Shown piece by piece: positions 1 to 9,999 of a DNA stretch of 64,000 bases. The position numbers and the translations under genes were made by a program. The stretch comes from Dactylis glomerata (lineage: Eukaryota; Streptophyta; Magnoliopsida; Poales; Poaceae): positions 7,479,702 through 7,543,701 of the forward strand of contig QXEO01000411.1 in assembly GCA_007115705.1 (NCBI GenBank). The letters are read 5' to 3'. The notes beneath the pieces are model-generated. The model saw only the letters and a program-made list of their open reading frames with translations. It was not told where the DNA came from and ran no database searches. Numbering within the stretch: position 1 is the stretch's first letter; each line of letters begins with the position of its first letter.

Positions 1-1939
1 AAGGAAGAGGGACACGCCAAAGTACAAGTTCCCTTATGAGCTTCACCCATCTTAATTATCAAGTAAGTTAGTCTAGCTATATGGCTATAAAGAAAGCACT
101 TTATGGGAGGCAACTTGGTTATTTTTGTTTTGATTTTCCTTGTGTCCTCTTGCTGTAACAAGATACTTTGTTCTTGGTTTTGTTACTGGAGTTTTTAATA
201 AAGTGCCAAGTTTTACTCATTTTGGATTGTTAAAGTTGCCGAAAATTTATTGGAGCAGAAATTCCTGCACGAACTCTTTTCAGTAAAAAATTCTCAAATA
301 TTCTCTATAGCTCCGATTGAGCTCTCCTTTGAACTGAAGTTTCAACTTTTCATCCTCTGTATGCCTGATTTTTTACAGAATTTTTAGACATGCTTAAGTT
401 GGATAATTAATTATGTTTTGCTACTGCAATATTTCTGGATAGATTCTGTCCTATTTCTTTTTATGCATTCTTTGAGCTTTAAAGCTAAATCTCTTTGATT
501 AGTTTGAGTTCATGAGAAGTAATACAATAGTATATACCTACTGGACAGTTTTCATGCAATTTGTTTTGGGAATTACATGCAGCAAGCATCATGCTTTTTA
601 TGCCTACTAATGTCACCCCACAGAAAAATAGATGAGAGATTTCTTTGTGTTAAAGTTTTTTCACAGGAAATAGAGGATCAGCACCAAGAGACATTCAAGA
701 ATAGTAAAAACCATAAGATTGGGGATGTCAAGACCCCACTGGACTACACACACTCTCGGTTTGCACACGTATACTTTTTGTTTTTCTATCAACACAGTTT
801 TATCGCATAAACTTGGAGCGTCTTTTATAGTTTTGTTATAGTTTGCTTTTGCTTTGTTTTCTTTTTATTTGGGTGACACCACCATGTTAATTTACGTTGA
901 GAGAAAGCTACTGGAGGTTTGGTTTGATTTGATTTGGATGCATTGAAAGATTTGGGATTGAGATATAGGAGTTGATTATTAAGATGCATATAGTTGCATG
1001 CTTCATATGCTTTGAATAAGTTTTGATCTGGATGTAGTTTATTAGGAGCTATCTTGTATTCATTGTTTTGATGCTTAATACTTGTTTAAACTGTTTAACA
1101 TGGATTGTTTATCTCCATGGACACTTATGCATGCATGTAGTTGGTCAACTTTCTCCCTCTTGCTAGCCCAAAAATAAAAAAATCCAACAAGTCAAAAATG
1201 TGTTTTTCCAACACCTTCAAACCAAGTTATTCTAGTGAGTCCACCATATCTACCTATTAGCTTTTATGCTATTCCAAGTATGTTTCTCATGTTTCATTGT
1301 TTTACTTAGTTTCTGAATGTTAAAAATGCTTATAAGTATGTTTGTTATGAGAAAAGTGGTGTAAAGGCTCCCACGAACTTGAATGCACACTTTACTTTTC
1401 TTGCACTTGATAAACATGAACCATTGTGATTACGATTATGAAGTTGTGAGCTTGACAAAGTGTGAGTTGGAAGTTGGCTCATCTATGCTATCATAGGGAA
1501 CGCTTTCAACATTGCACTTGTTTATATTCTAGTTGATGTCATGTTTCTTTTGGTTTTGGATGCTTATCACTTGTGAACAGAGTGAGGACACATTGGTTAT
1601 TCATGGAGTTTGTCTAAATGGTTAGAGAAAACTCTCGGGCCGCTAATCTAAACCATTCATCATTCATGGTGGAAATTTACAGCATCCCATAGTGAACATT
1701 AGACGACGCATCTCATAATAAACAACTATACCCAATGGTAAATAAAAGAGATGTCGAGGTGTTCATTATCTGTTTGTATTTGTCATTTTGGTATCGGAAA
1801 GCTTCCATATCATCGGGCAAGAGGTACCCCGGTTGAGAGTCTCTATGATACTATTATACTTACAATTGCAAGAATTTGCTTTGTATCCCGAGTTAAGTAA
1901 CATTTGGTGTAGGCACTTATTTCCAAGGGGCATGAGCAA

Positions 1940-2467
1940 TGTTCAAAAAATGGCCGATATGCCAATTAATTGTGAATCGTTGGGTGAGCGATAAGATTAC
2001 AACTTTTCGGTCTGATTTATCGCCTTGACCGATATTTCAACCAAAATATCCCGAATTTTGCCACTTACGGCGATTTGGTAGCCAATTCATAAGTCTGGGA
2101 GATGATTTTTGGGCCATTAGTCTTGTACTCCCTCTGTTCACATTTAATTCACACGTTCTGCTGCTGCCCATCTAGTCTGGTGGTATTGATTAAACCCAAA
2201 CAGATGGAGTAGAAGTGTACAATAGCTCGAATTTTTTCCATTTTTGTCAATTTAAATGCAATGAATTAAGGTAACACTTTTGTCCAATACTCCAATGTTG
2301 TTTTTGCATAGCATATTTTTTAACTTTGGTGCCAAAATTTGGGATTTATGGAAAAACTGGCCGATAAATAGTCGACCGATAAAATGGATGAATCGGCCGA
2401 TAAGCGATTGATCTCAATTTTTTGGCCAACCGAGAAGTTAATGATAAAGGATTTCTTGAGCATTGGA
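1940..2467. mobile_element. Unclassified ~0.5 kb insertion inside G
   Basis: Comparison with B (55120-55180) shows colinear sequence on both sides of this segment, but B lacks the segment itself. It is flanked by an imperfect repeat, 'catgagca' at 1931-1938 and 'catgaggca' at 2468-2476, which looks like an 8-9 bp target duplication. Inside are several 'ggccgata' and 'gaccgata' words. No protein is encoded and I could not define clear terminal inverted repeats. A non-autonomous DNA transposon of hAT or Mutator type would fit the duplication size, but this is inference. Confidence 0.4.
2128..2209. mobile_element. Stowaway-like MITE
   Basis: An 82-bp segment starting CTCCCTCTGTT and ending with its near inverted complement AACAGATGGAG, flanked on both sides by TA (2126-2127 and 2210-2211). 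This is the TIR and TA-duplication signature of Stowaway (Tc1/mariner-type) MITEs of grasses. It lies within the larger insertion 1940-2467, so it came later. It encodes nothing. Confidence 0.8.
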
Positions 2468-2997
2468 CATGAGGCATTCGACTTATATTTTGTCAAGGGC
2501 ACTACTCATATTTGCTTTCACTTTAACCTTTAACCACTTCAAGATGCTAATGATAGGGGCAATGGGAGCCCGAAACCAGTGAATATCATTCCTCAAACAT
2601 AAGCTTAAGTTGAAGCATTTGGAAGCTTGATATTACTTTACTCATGTTTTACCTCTACTTATCATCTGTTTATTTTTAGTGTCCACCTTTACATTCAGTT
2701 TCAAGAAGAATACTCTATGACCATTATAGGATGTCTTTACTTTGTTTTATTTCATTTTGCATACATTTGGTCCATAGTGCTTTCTTCTATGTCTTTACTT
2801 TGTGAATCATTATTAGACATCCTTACATTGAAATGTTGATATCTTTTGATAATCTATTTTGCATATTGCTACTTATTTATAGAATGAATCATTTGATTAT
2901 GTGTAGCATCAATAATCTTCTTTGATATCTTTGATAGTAGTAAAGTACAAAGCTCATGTCTGTTTTATCACCTTGATACTCGAGGACGAGTATAGGT

Positions 2998-3010
2998 AGC
3001 TTGGGGATGC
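2998..3010 (+). other. Polypurine tract of G
   Basis: The tract agcttggggatgc directly precedes the LTR start TGATGC. The same 'agcttggggatgc' precedes the 3' LTR of B and, inverted, that of C, supporting common ancestry of the three Athila-like elements. Confidence 0.7.
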
Positions 3011-4724
3011 TGATGCATGTAAAATGCATACATGATCTTTGCACTTTACCACTTGATATTCCACCTTATTTTCATCATATATTGGTTATATTCATGCTTT
3101 TTGATGATTATAGGGAATAATTCACTTGTTCCCTAATTTAATCGGATTAACCTGGGAAAACCAGAAAACCTCTTTTTCTATGTTTTTAACTTTCAGGGAC
3201 CCAAACAGAGTCGAAATTACCTGAAAATTTGGGGGAACCGTTTTGCCATGGAACAAGACTTGGGAGCAAAGGAGATGCAACAGGGGAGCCACGAGGGCCA
3301 AATGAGAATGGCCCACGTGGCAAGATTCTTTGGCCGCGTGGGGCCAGCCCATTCCTCCCTCGTTGCTCTGATGCTGTCGATCTTTGTCTCGTTGGATGCA
3401 TCTTGACCTAAAACCATCTATAAAAAGGGTCCCTTTGCGGGTCGCGAAAGAGGGCACCGCTGAAACACAGAAACACGAAACATAATCTAGGGAGATCGAA
3501 GATTGGAGGGGCAAACTCCAGTGGGCCACTGTCGGTGTGATCTCCATCCCCTCCAAGGACTCTACCTTTGTCACCATGATGAAGGGGGAGTAGTCCACCT
3601 CAGGACTACAGGTTTGTGGCAGTAGCTATATGTATCTCTCTCTTGTTCTTCATTGTTTTAGCGCCATATGAGCTGCATAACATGATTATGGCCATCTCTG
3701 TATTGCTTTTGTGGTGGATCTTTCTATGAGTAATATATGAGATTGCAATTGTTCTTTAATTTCATTGTATGAGTAGATGCATATTATGTACCCCATTCTT
3801 ATTTACTTGTTATGATAAAGCATGTTTATGAGAGCGTGTGTGGGGGAATGTGTGCGTTAGTTGGAGTAATGGGGAGGGGGGTATTTATCTGGGGAGGACA
3901 GTCCTTGGGTGTCACTTGGGTGTTTACCTTACTTGAGTTACGTCACTAGGGATAAAGACAATACCATGCTATAGGGTATCTCTAGCATGACCTTGCTGAG
4001 TATCCGCGACTAGATCTAGCATGTTCTTATTTTAACTTCATGTCATTGTGCTTAATGCTATGCTCTGAGTTTTATCTTAATACCGAGGTGATTAGATTAA
4101 ATTCCCATCTTGGTGGAGTATGGGAGAGATGAATAACCAAAACATCTCTACATAGGAAGTGATGCCCATATGAATTCATCTGAATGTGAACTTTGTTGCA
4201 ATCTTTTATGTTAATTGTATGATCTTTTGTCTGCCATATCTTTTATGAGAGAGTGCATTAGTGAACCCATGAACCCCGGTCCACTTTTTATTACAAGAAA
4301 CATCTTTCAATTCACTTTATCACTGTTTTCATTTTCATTCATAATTAATTTCGAAAGTACAAAAACATTTCCTTTATTGCATTCCACAAACCAAAACACT
4401 ACAACCATATATTTTACTGTTTATCATTGCATTGCATATTACTTTAGTTTGCATATTCCCATCGAGCCATCAAGATATTTTTTGGCGTTGTTGCATTTGC
4501 ATATTTACTTTCAGTTTTGTATACTTACACACACCTTGTGCCTGACAACAACTTGGTGAGGTTGAGGACACAAAGAAAATTTATTTACTTTGCAGGTTGT
4601 CTGAAGAAGGACAGGAAGAGTCCTTGTACACACAGTTCCCCGAGAGTTCGATATAAACCCTCGAGTCACCTTCACGTGGAAAATTGCGCTTCCCTATGCT
4701 CAACACTCTACTCTTGGAGTCTCA
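3011..4724 (+). repeat. 3' LTR of Athila-like element G
   Basis: The LTR begins TGATGCATG after the polypurine tract and probably ends at ...gtctca (4724). The end is placed where sequence resembling the F LTR ('ctagtggaagc', compare 'cttagtggagc' in the E LTR) resumes. About 1.7 kb. The partner LTR and left target duplication are outside the window, so the right end is uncertain by a few bases. A TATA box lies at 3418-3427. The overlapping ORFs at 3122-3598 fall in the GC-rich promoter zone and are not credible genes. Confidence 0.7.
3418..3427 (+). promoter_or_regulatory. TATA box of G LTR
   Basis: ctataaaaag, followed by 'ggtccc'. It sits in the first third of the LTR, downstream of a GC-rich block, where an LTR promoter is expected. 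Confidence 0.55.
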
Positions 4725-5304
4725 ACCTAGTGGAAGCTTCAAACACTCAAATGGGATGTTTGAAAATGACTTTGAAAACCTTGGAATAGGAAGCTATTCC
4801 ATTGATGGATTTTTAAATGAGATTTTGAAAATAAGGTGGGGAAGAACATCCTGGAGTTGGAGGCAGGAGATTTTCTAAAAATGACATTAGTGATCACTAG
4901 GTATTCACTCGGAACAATTAACCCATGCAACCACATTACCCTGGTATAGGACGGGGCTTAGCTCGTAGTTTGTTTATTTTAGTACGGGAGTCTCATAACT
5001 ATATAAGGGTACATGGTACCCCTGAATCCGGATTGTTGCGACTGGGCAATAGTAAATTGGGATCTAGTGAGGGATTTATCAGGCGGAAGACACTACGGGT
5101 CTCCTGACATGGCACTGGAGTTACGCTCAAACGTGGAGGTAGAATGCCAGGGTGTGCCGGGTGGTACACACTCCATAGGGTAGATTCCTGTACTAATGTA
5201 GATAAGCGTAAGGCTTTGATCGGGTGCTTGTCGTGGCATAGGATGCTATGCGGGGATGATGCCCACATGATGATTATTCGGATGGTGTGGGTAAAGTGTA
5301 CAAC

Positions 5305-5345
5305 CTCTATAGAGTGTAAATCTATTCGAATAGCAGAGTCCTTGG
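5305..5345 (+). promoter_or_regulatory. Palindrome row in F LTR
   Basis: Three neighbouring inverted repeats: CTCTATAGAG (5305-5314), CTATTCGAATAG (5322-5333) and a decayed CAGAGTCCTTGG (5334-5345). Other LTRs read CTCTGCAGAG at the first site, so both central bases differ here while the palindrome is kept. Function unknown. Confidence 0.5.
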
Positions 5346-5753
5346 TCATGGACAGTTGGGATGACCGTTACTTAGCCCAATGTCAGTTTTGGTTTTAAAA
5401 GTGGTTTTCAGAAAAATGGAGAAAGGTGTCGGACGAAGTACTCAGAGGGTATTGTCGTGGCACGGGAAAGGTTCGGAGTACTTGAAGGGTACTTTCGAGG
5501 AAATGGTGAAGGTCATGTGTGATTGGCCGTTTTATGAAACATATAAGGGTTACCCCCTTCCTAGAGATTTTACCAATATTGTTTTCTAAATGTTTTAAAC
5601 AAAGATATGGAGATGTTGTAGATCATGGTTCTAGACATGCTATATCGAAATGAGAAAAAAGAGTTTTCCAAAAGAAAGCAAACTAGTCAAGAGTCTATCC
5701 TTGATACAACCAAACTGCATATTACACTCTCTCCTTAGATGGTTTGCGACAAA

Positions 5754-5852
5754 ATGTACTCACAGTTTTGTCCCTGGCTATTAACTTGGTTAGACCTAGA
5801 GGAAGACCTTAATGAAGATGGTGATGGATACGACGACGCAGGTGCGAACTAG
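5754..5852 (+). CDS. Small acidic LTR ORF, F copy (32 aa)
   Basis: A 32-codon frame starting M-Y-S-Q-F-C-P-W-L-L-T-W, followed by an Asp/Glu-rich tail and ending ...A-G-A-N-stop. The same start, Trp/Pro/Cys core, acidic tail and final Asn-stop occur at the same place in the D, E, H and I LTRs, with tail lengths differing only by whole codons. That pattern suggests selection on the peptide or a conserved upstream ORF in the element mRNA. I recognise no family. No protein has been shown, and a purely nucleotide-level function is possible. Confidence 0.4.
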   Translation: MYSQFCPWLLTWLDLEEDLNEDGDGYDDAGAN

Positions 5853-6862
5853 GAACGTCTCCCAATCAGTTGCCTATAGGGTAGTAGGCATGACTTGGGT
5901 CATCCGCGCTACTCTTGTATCCGCTGCTTGATTGTGAACTTGCCATGCATGGCATTATCAGTCTTGGTCATGGCACCAATTGTAAGACTATTGTAACAAC
6001 CCACTTTTGTAACCCTAGATTTATGTGGTGATTTTAGAGTTGTGTAAAATTTGGAGCCAACAAAAACTTTATTTCCTATGTTGCATGATAGCTCTTATTG
6101 TGACCTTGTCTTAGTCCTTTCTTGTTGCGCTCACTTTGTGTTGATCAATAGATAGTCTAGATGTGTACTCAAGTTTTATCTTCATTTTGGGCTTCACATT
6201 TGACCTTTGCCAATCAAGCTACATCACTAAAACCCTCCCACATAAAATCCCAAATTCCAAAATCTTGGAATAAAAAGCTAAAATGCCCACACTATTTTGA
6301 TCCTCTTTTCACTCAACCTTTTTTTCTAAGGAATCTTTTTCTTTTTGAACCACCTTCTTTGCAAATTCACATATGAATAGTTCCCATTCATATGCAAACT
6401 CATCTTAAGTGTTATAATTTTTTTGAAAACTGAAGTCCTTTTTCTCTCTCTTGAAAGAAGAGAAGAAAAATCACCTAACCACTAAATTCGTCTCTCCTCA
6501 ATCTCCTCTCAAAAATCAACTTGGTTTCAAATTTTGGGCCAAGTTTGATTGTTTTTCAAAAAAGGCCTGCCCATCCCTCTCATTTCCCTCTCTCTGAATT
6601 CCTCTCACCTAAAGCCTAGCCCAAACCGACCTCTCTCCTTCCCTGGCCCAACCCTCCACTCTGCACGATGCCATCGACCAGGAACCAAACCGCTAGAGGG
6701 AAAACCTAGCGATCTTCCCTCTCCCACCCATTCTGCTTCGGCTTCCGAGCGTGATGACGCCACCCCTCCTATGTCACCCCGACGCTACCCCAGTGATGTA
6801 TGCCCTCGCCCGGCCATTGGGCGAGACCACCGCCCAGGAGCACTCACCCAAGCCCTCCACCG

Positions 6863-6871
6863 CTATAAAAG
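6863..6871 (+). promoter_or_regulatory. TATA box of D 5' LTR
   Basis: ctataaaag followed by a CT-rich stretch ('ccactctctccctcacacc'). This is a typical plant core promoter, with transcription expected about 30 bp downstream. Also present in the 3' LTR at 59297. Confidence 0.7.
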
Positions 6872-8121
6872 CCCCCACCCCAGGCCACTCTCTCCCTCAC
6901 ACCACTCCACTCTCTCCACACTCCTCACCCTAGGCGCGAGAGCACTGCCCTTCTCTCCCTCTCATTGTAGAGAGCGAGGGAGAGAGTCGTAGCTCTCTGC
7001 GAAAGACCGAGGAGGTGACCGCCCTCCCCGACCCTTCCCTGGCCTCTTTTCCCTCCAAATACCCGTCCTCTGACCTCAGTTAACACCTACAGATCTTTTC
7101 CCTGCGCAGACTTGGCCGAAGACGCCGCAGTCGAGCCGCTCCAGGGAGCACCGCCGTCGGAGGAGAGGCTCAGCCTGCTGGAGGAAACAACGCCCCCGGA
7201 GCTGAAGACCCTGCCCGAGGCTGCCCTAACCTCCTGCGACCCCGCTGCCACCTCACCGTTGACCGCCGCCGTGCTCCGGTGAGTCCCTGGCCGCCCCCGT
7301 CCATTCACAGTGCCCTGGCTAGGGTTTCCCGGCCCGTGCAAGCTCAGGGGAGAAGAAAGGCCCCCGGCCGTCGGATCTCCTTTTAATCCAACGGTCGGGA
7401 AGGCTGCATACCCTTTTGTTTTAAGTGGGTCGCCGACAGGCGGGACGCACTCGTTAGCCCATTTTTTTGCCTTTATCCGCCCAGGATGCGCAGAACGGCT
7501 GAGCTGGAATCCCCTGCTCGGCCTAGCTCGATTTCGGTCCGCCCGATTTTTTTAGAAAACCTTTTAGTTTTTGTTTGAAATCTACAAACTTCAAATTTGA
7601 ATATCTTCCAAACTATAAACCCAAATTAAGTGAAACCTGCGCCAACAATTCTTAAATTTTATTCTCTGTTTATTAGTCCTAGTCCCTTTTAACATTGCCC
7701 CTGTTAAATTGTTGTGCTAGTATAATTATAATGCTTACTGTTGTTAATACCTTTATCAAAATCTAAAATTATAAATTGCTAGTAGTTCTTGTTTAATACT
7801 TTAAATTTTTGTTTGGAATAATTGTAGTAGAGTAGTAATGCTTATTTCCATCCTTTCCCACTAGTCCCTTACCTTAGCCCTTGTGTAGTTTAAATAGTGT
7901 TTCTTTGTTGAACTGTATTTCATTTAAATTCAAAGTTTTGTTGAAACTTGTTAAGAAAACCCTAAAACTTTGACAAAGTTTTTGCAGCAACTTTGTGTAG
8001 TAACAAAATAGCTATCTGAACTTTTAGAGTGCATATCTTGAATTGCTTGTTGTGGTGTGTTGGTATGGTGTGTGTGCTTGTATGTTGATTTTTGTGCCTT
8101 GTTTTTCTTTCGCGACGTTAG

Positions 8122-8199
8122 ATCCGACCGTTGACGCGTTCGGGGAAGAAGAAGAATACTTCGAAGACTTTGAAGACAACCAGGGACAAGCCACTCAAG
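8122..8199 (+). other. Acidic exon-like block, D 5' LTR
   Basis: 78 nt between an acceptor-like 'gacgttag' and a GC-type donor-like CAAG/GCAAGCC. Read from the third base it encodes an acidic peptide ending ...G-Q-A-T-Q. The corresponding blocks in E (78 nt) and H (81 nt) are also multiples of three, acidic, and bounded by the same signals. Similarity between families drops just after 'ggcaagcca', as expected at an exon-intron border. It contains no ATG. Splicing is inferred, not shown. Confidence 0.4.
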
Positions 8200-8937
8200 G
8201 CAAGCCACCTTTACTTGTTGTATACCTTGATTCCAGTTTTATTTATGCAAGTCTTTCCATTTATGTTTATTCTAGATGCATTTTTTTTTGTAATCGCTAT
8301 TACCTCTCGATAGCGATTCATTGGCGAATAGGCTCCACTAGTCACTTGATATCATCTTTAAGATGACACCCCTTGATACCTACTTACTCCATTATTTAGT
8401 AGTAGCTTGATGCTTACCATCATGTTACCCCTTGTAGCCTTGTTAGTGGAGCAAAAACTCTAGGATGGGACACTCAAGAACTTTTGGGAAATGTGTTTAA
8501 AACCTTGATGAGGTTTTGGCCTTACCATGTGTAAGTTTGAAAGGGAAACTTGTTGAGGTTTTGACAAAGAGGTTTTGGCAGAAAGGTGGAGTTTTTGGAA
8601 AAACAACACATGGTTCTATGTAATTGTACGGATCCAACCTTCCCGTGCAACCACATTACTCCGGAATGGGACGGGGCTTAGTTTGTAATTTATTTGTCTT
8701 AGTATGGGCTACCTCACAACTCTATAAGGTTGTTTGATCCCTTGAAGCCAGGTTGCTAAATTTTTGGGGGCAATACACCGTAGTTGCCTACGGCCGAACA
8801 ATACTACGGGTCTCTTGACGTGGCGATGGTGTAGTGGAGGAGGATACTACCATGGTGCCAGAGAGGTTAAGCCCGTAGGGTAGGTGCCTATACTAGGATG
8901 ACTAAGTCAAAGGCTTTGATCGATTATCCGAAGCCCG

Positions 8938-9047
8938 CATACTTGTATGACGGTCCGTGGTAAAGTCCCGGCGGATGTATCGAATGATGTGGGTAAAGTG
9001 TACAACCTCTGTAGAGTGTAAATCTATTCGAATAGCCGCATCCGCGG
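8938..9047 (+). promoter_or_regulatory. Palindrome row in D 5' LTR
   Basis: In order: CATAC-TT-GTATG, CTCTGTAGAG (one central mismatch), CTATTCGAATAG, and CCGCATCCGCGG, a CpG-decayed form of CCGCG-TC-CGCGG. The same series at similar spacing is found in the E and H LTRs, and its last elements in F and I. Confidence 0.5.
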
Positions 9048-9410
9048 TCATGGACAGTTGGGATGTCTTTACTTAGCTGTGTTGGTTTTGTTTTAAAAAG
9101 TTTTCTTGGTAAAAGGAAAGAGGAAATGTTTTGGAGTGCCGATGGGGTACTACCGTGAAGGAGAAATTTGAGTAAAGGAAATAACAACTTGGGTCACCCT
9201 TCCTAGATATTTTACTAAAAATTGTATCAAAAATGTTTTAATAAGGATATAGAGATGTCGTAGAACATGTTCCTTAACATGCTATATCGACATGAGAAAG
9301 TTTTTGAAAATGAAAAACAAACTTAGTATAGAGCCACCCTTGCTACAAGCCATACTAGCATACCTCTTGCATATTGTTCTTCTTAGGTGGTTTGCGAGTA
9401 CAATTCCACA

Positions 9411-9503
9411 ATGTACTCACGACTTTGTCCCTGGCTATTAACTTGGTCAGACTTTGATGACTATGAGGAAGATGAAGGTTTCGATGACGACTTCGTGAAC
9501 TAG
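9411..9503 (+). CDS. Small acidic LTR ORF, D 5' copy (30 aa)
   Basis: Starts M-Y-S-R-L-C-P-W-L-L-T-W-S-D and ends ...D-D-F-V-N-stop, with an acidic tail two codons shorter than in E and F. An acceptor-like 'cttag' lies 24 nt upstream (9385-9386). It is not in frame with the acidic exon-like block if that block is spliced to this acceptor. Product hypothetical. Confidence 0.4.
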   Translation: MYSRLCPWLLTWSDFDDYEEDEGFDDDFVN

Positions 9504-9783
9504 GCCGTTCTCCCGGTCAGCTGCCTATATGGTTTAAGGCATGACTTGTGCCCGACGATGATGCTGCTGTTATCCGCTGTGATTTGTGTTGAATTTCCGC
9601 CTTCGAGGCATTTGTGTAAGACTTGGCCATCATGCCATCGTTGTAAGACTATTTTAAATTCAGTTGTATGGATGTTGTACTTTGATTACCAGTTTGGTTT
9701 TGTGGATTAATGAGCATTTTCTGGGATCATGAATTGTATGCATAACGGGTGTTTCAGACAAGCGGTCCAGGGCCCCACAGAGC

Positions 9784-9796
9784 TGGTATCAGAGCC
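9784..9796 (+). other. Primer binding site of D (initiator-Met tRNA)
   Basis: tggtatcagagcc, four bases after the LTR end, complementary to the 3' end of plant initiator methionine tRNA. Minus-strand DNA synthesis would start here. Confidence 0.85.
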
Positions 9797-9999
9797 ATCC
9801 TGGCCTTAGGAGACCTAGTAAGCATGGGCGTTAGACATAACCAAAAGCTATCTTCCCTCCAAATGAAGAGAAGACTATACGCAAACATGTTGCCTAAGTC
9901 TATCCTCTTCTTTCTTCATTAGTTATCTTAAGTTACATTTTTGCATACTTAAAATCTTGCACACTATCACTAACTCAAACTCCTTAAAATTTTGTGTAG

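Larger units (their letters stand above)
1..3010 (+). mobile_element. 3' internal noncoding region of Athila-like element G
   Basis: This is the 3' part of the internal region of an Athila-lineage Ty3/gypsy element whose coding part lies left of the window. I see no credible gene in it. Near 94-115 a tract resembling 'aagcact..tgggag' matches the tract just after the gag ORF of element B (about 52935). The stretch around 1440-1760, which includes 'gggccgc(t/c)aatctaa' and 'atggtggaaattt', matches 54660-54965 of B. The region ends with the pairing 'cgaggacgag...agcttggggatgc' and then an LTR, as in B and C. About 0.5 kb (1940-2467) is a secondary insertion. The small ORFs here (577-810, 1788-1994, 2627-2839) have no family resemblance and are unlikely to be genes. 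Confidence 0.8.
4725..5991 (+). repeat. Partial LTR of gypsy element F (left part)
   Basis: The sequence follows the middle and right part of the E LTR (about 15840-17100) block by block: a lead such as 'gtgga', the 'aaccacattac...gacgggg' block near 4930, the palindrome row near 5305, and the small acidic ORF at 5754. Its left end is cut by G. Its right end is cut by D at target duplication actat (5987-5991) and resumes at 62170. The missing 5' part, with promoter and acidic exon-like block, must lie left of G outside this window. Confidence 0.8.
5992..9779 (+). repeat. 5' LTR of D
   Basis: 3788 bp, starting TGTAACAACCCAC and ending ...GGCCCCACA. It is recognisably the same as 58436-62169, with a few per cent substitutions plus indels, so D is older than H. 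Parts in order: CT- and GC-rich upstream zone, TATA box (6863), GC-rich leader, GT donor-like site (7279), AT-rich intron-like stretch, acidic exon-like block (8122-8199), palindromes (8938-9047), small acidic ORF (9411-9503), LTR end. The 147-codon ORF at 6549-6992 lies across the promoter and is not credible as a gene. Confidence 0.93.

Noticed and set aside
4215..4559. 114-codon ORF at the end of the G LTR
   Set aside because: AT-rich, low complexity, inside an LTR, no recognisable motif.
6549..6992. 147-codon ORF in the D LTR, repeated at 58983-59426
   Set aside because: It overlaps the promoter and TATA box, has low-complexity Pro/Ser composition, and its conservation is explained by LTR duplication.
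9784..9796. Possible tRNA gene at the tRNA-like sequences
   Set aside because: Only the short primer-site match is present at these loci; no cloverleaf or A/B boxes follow.
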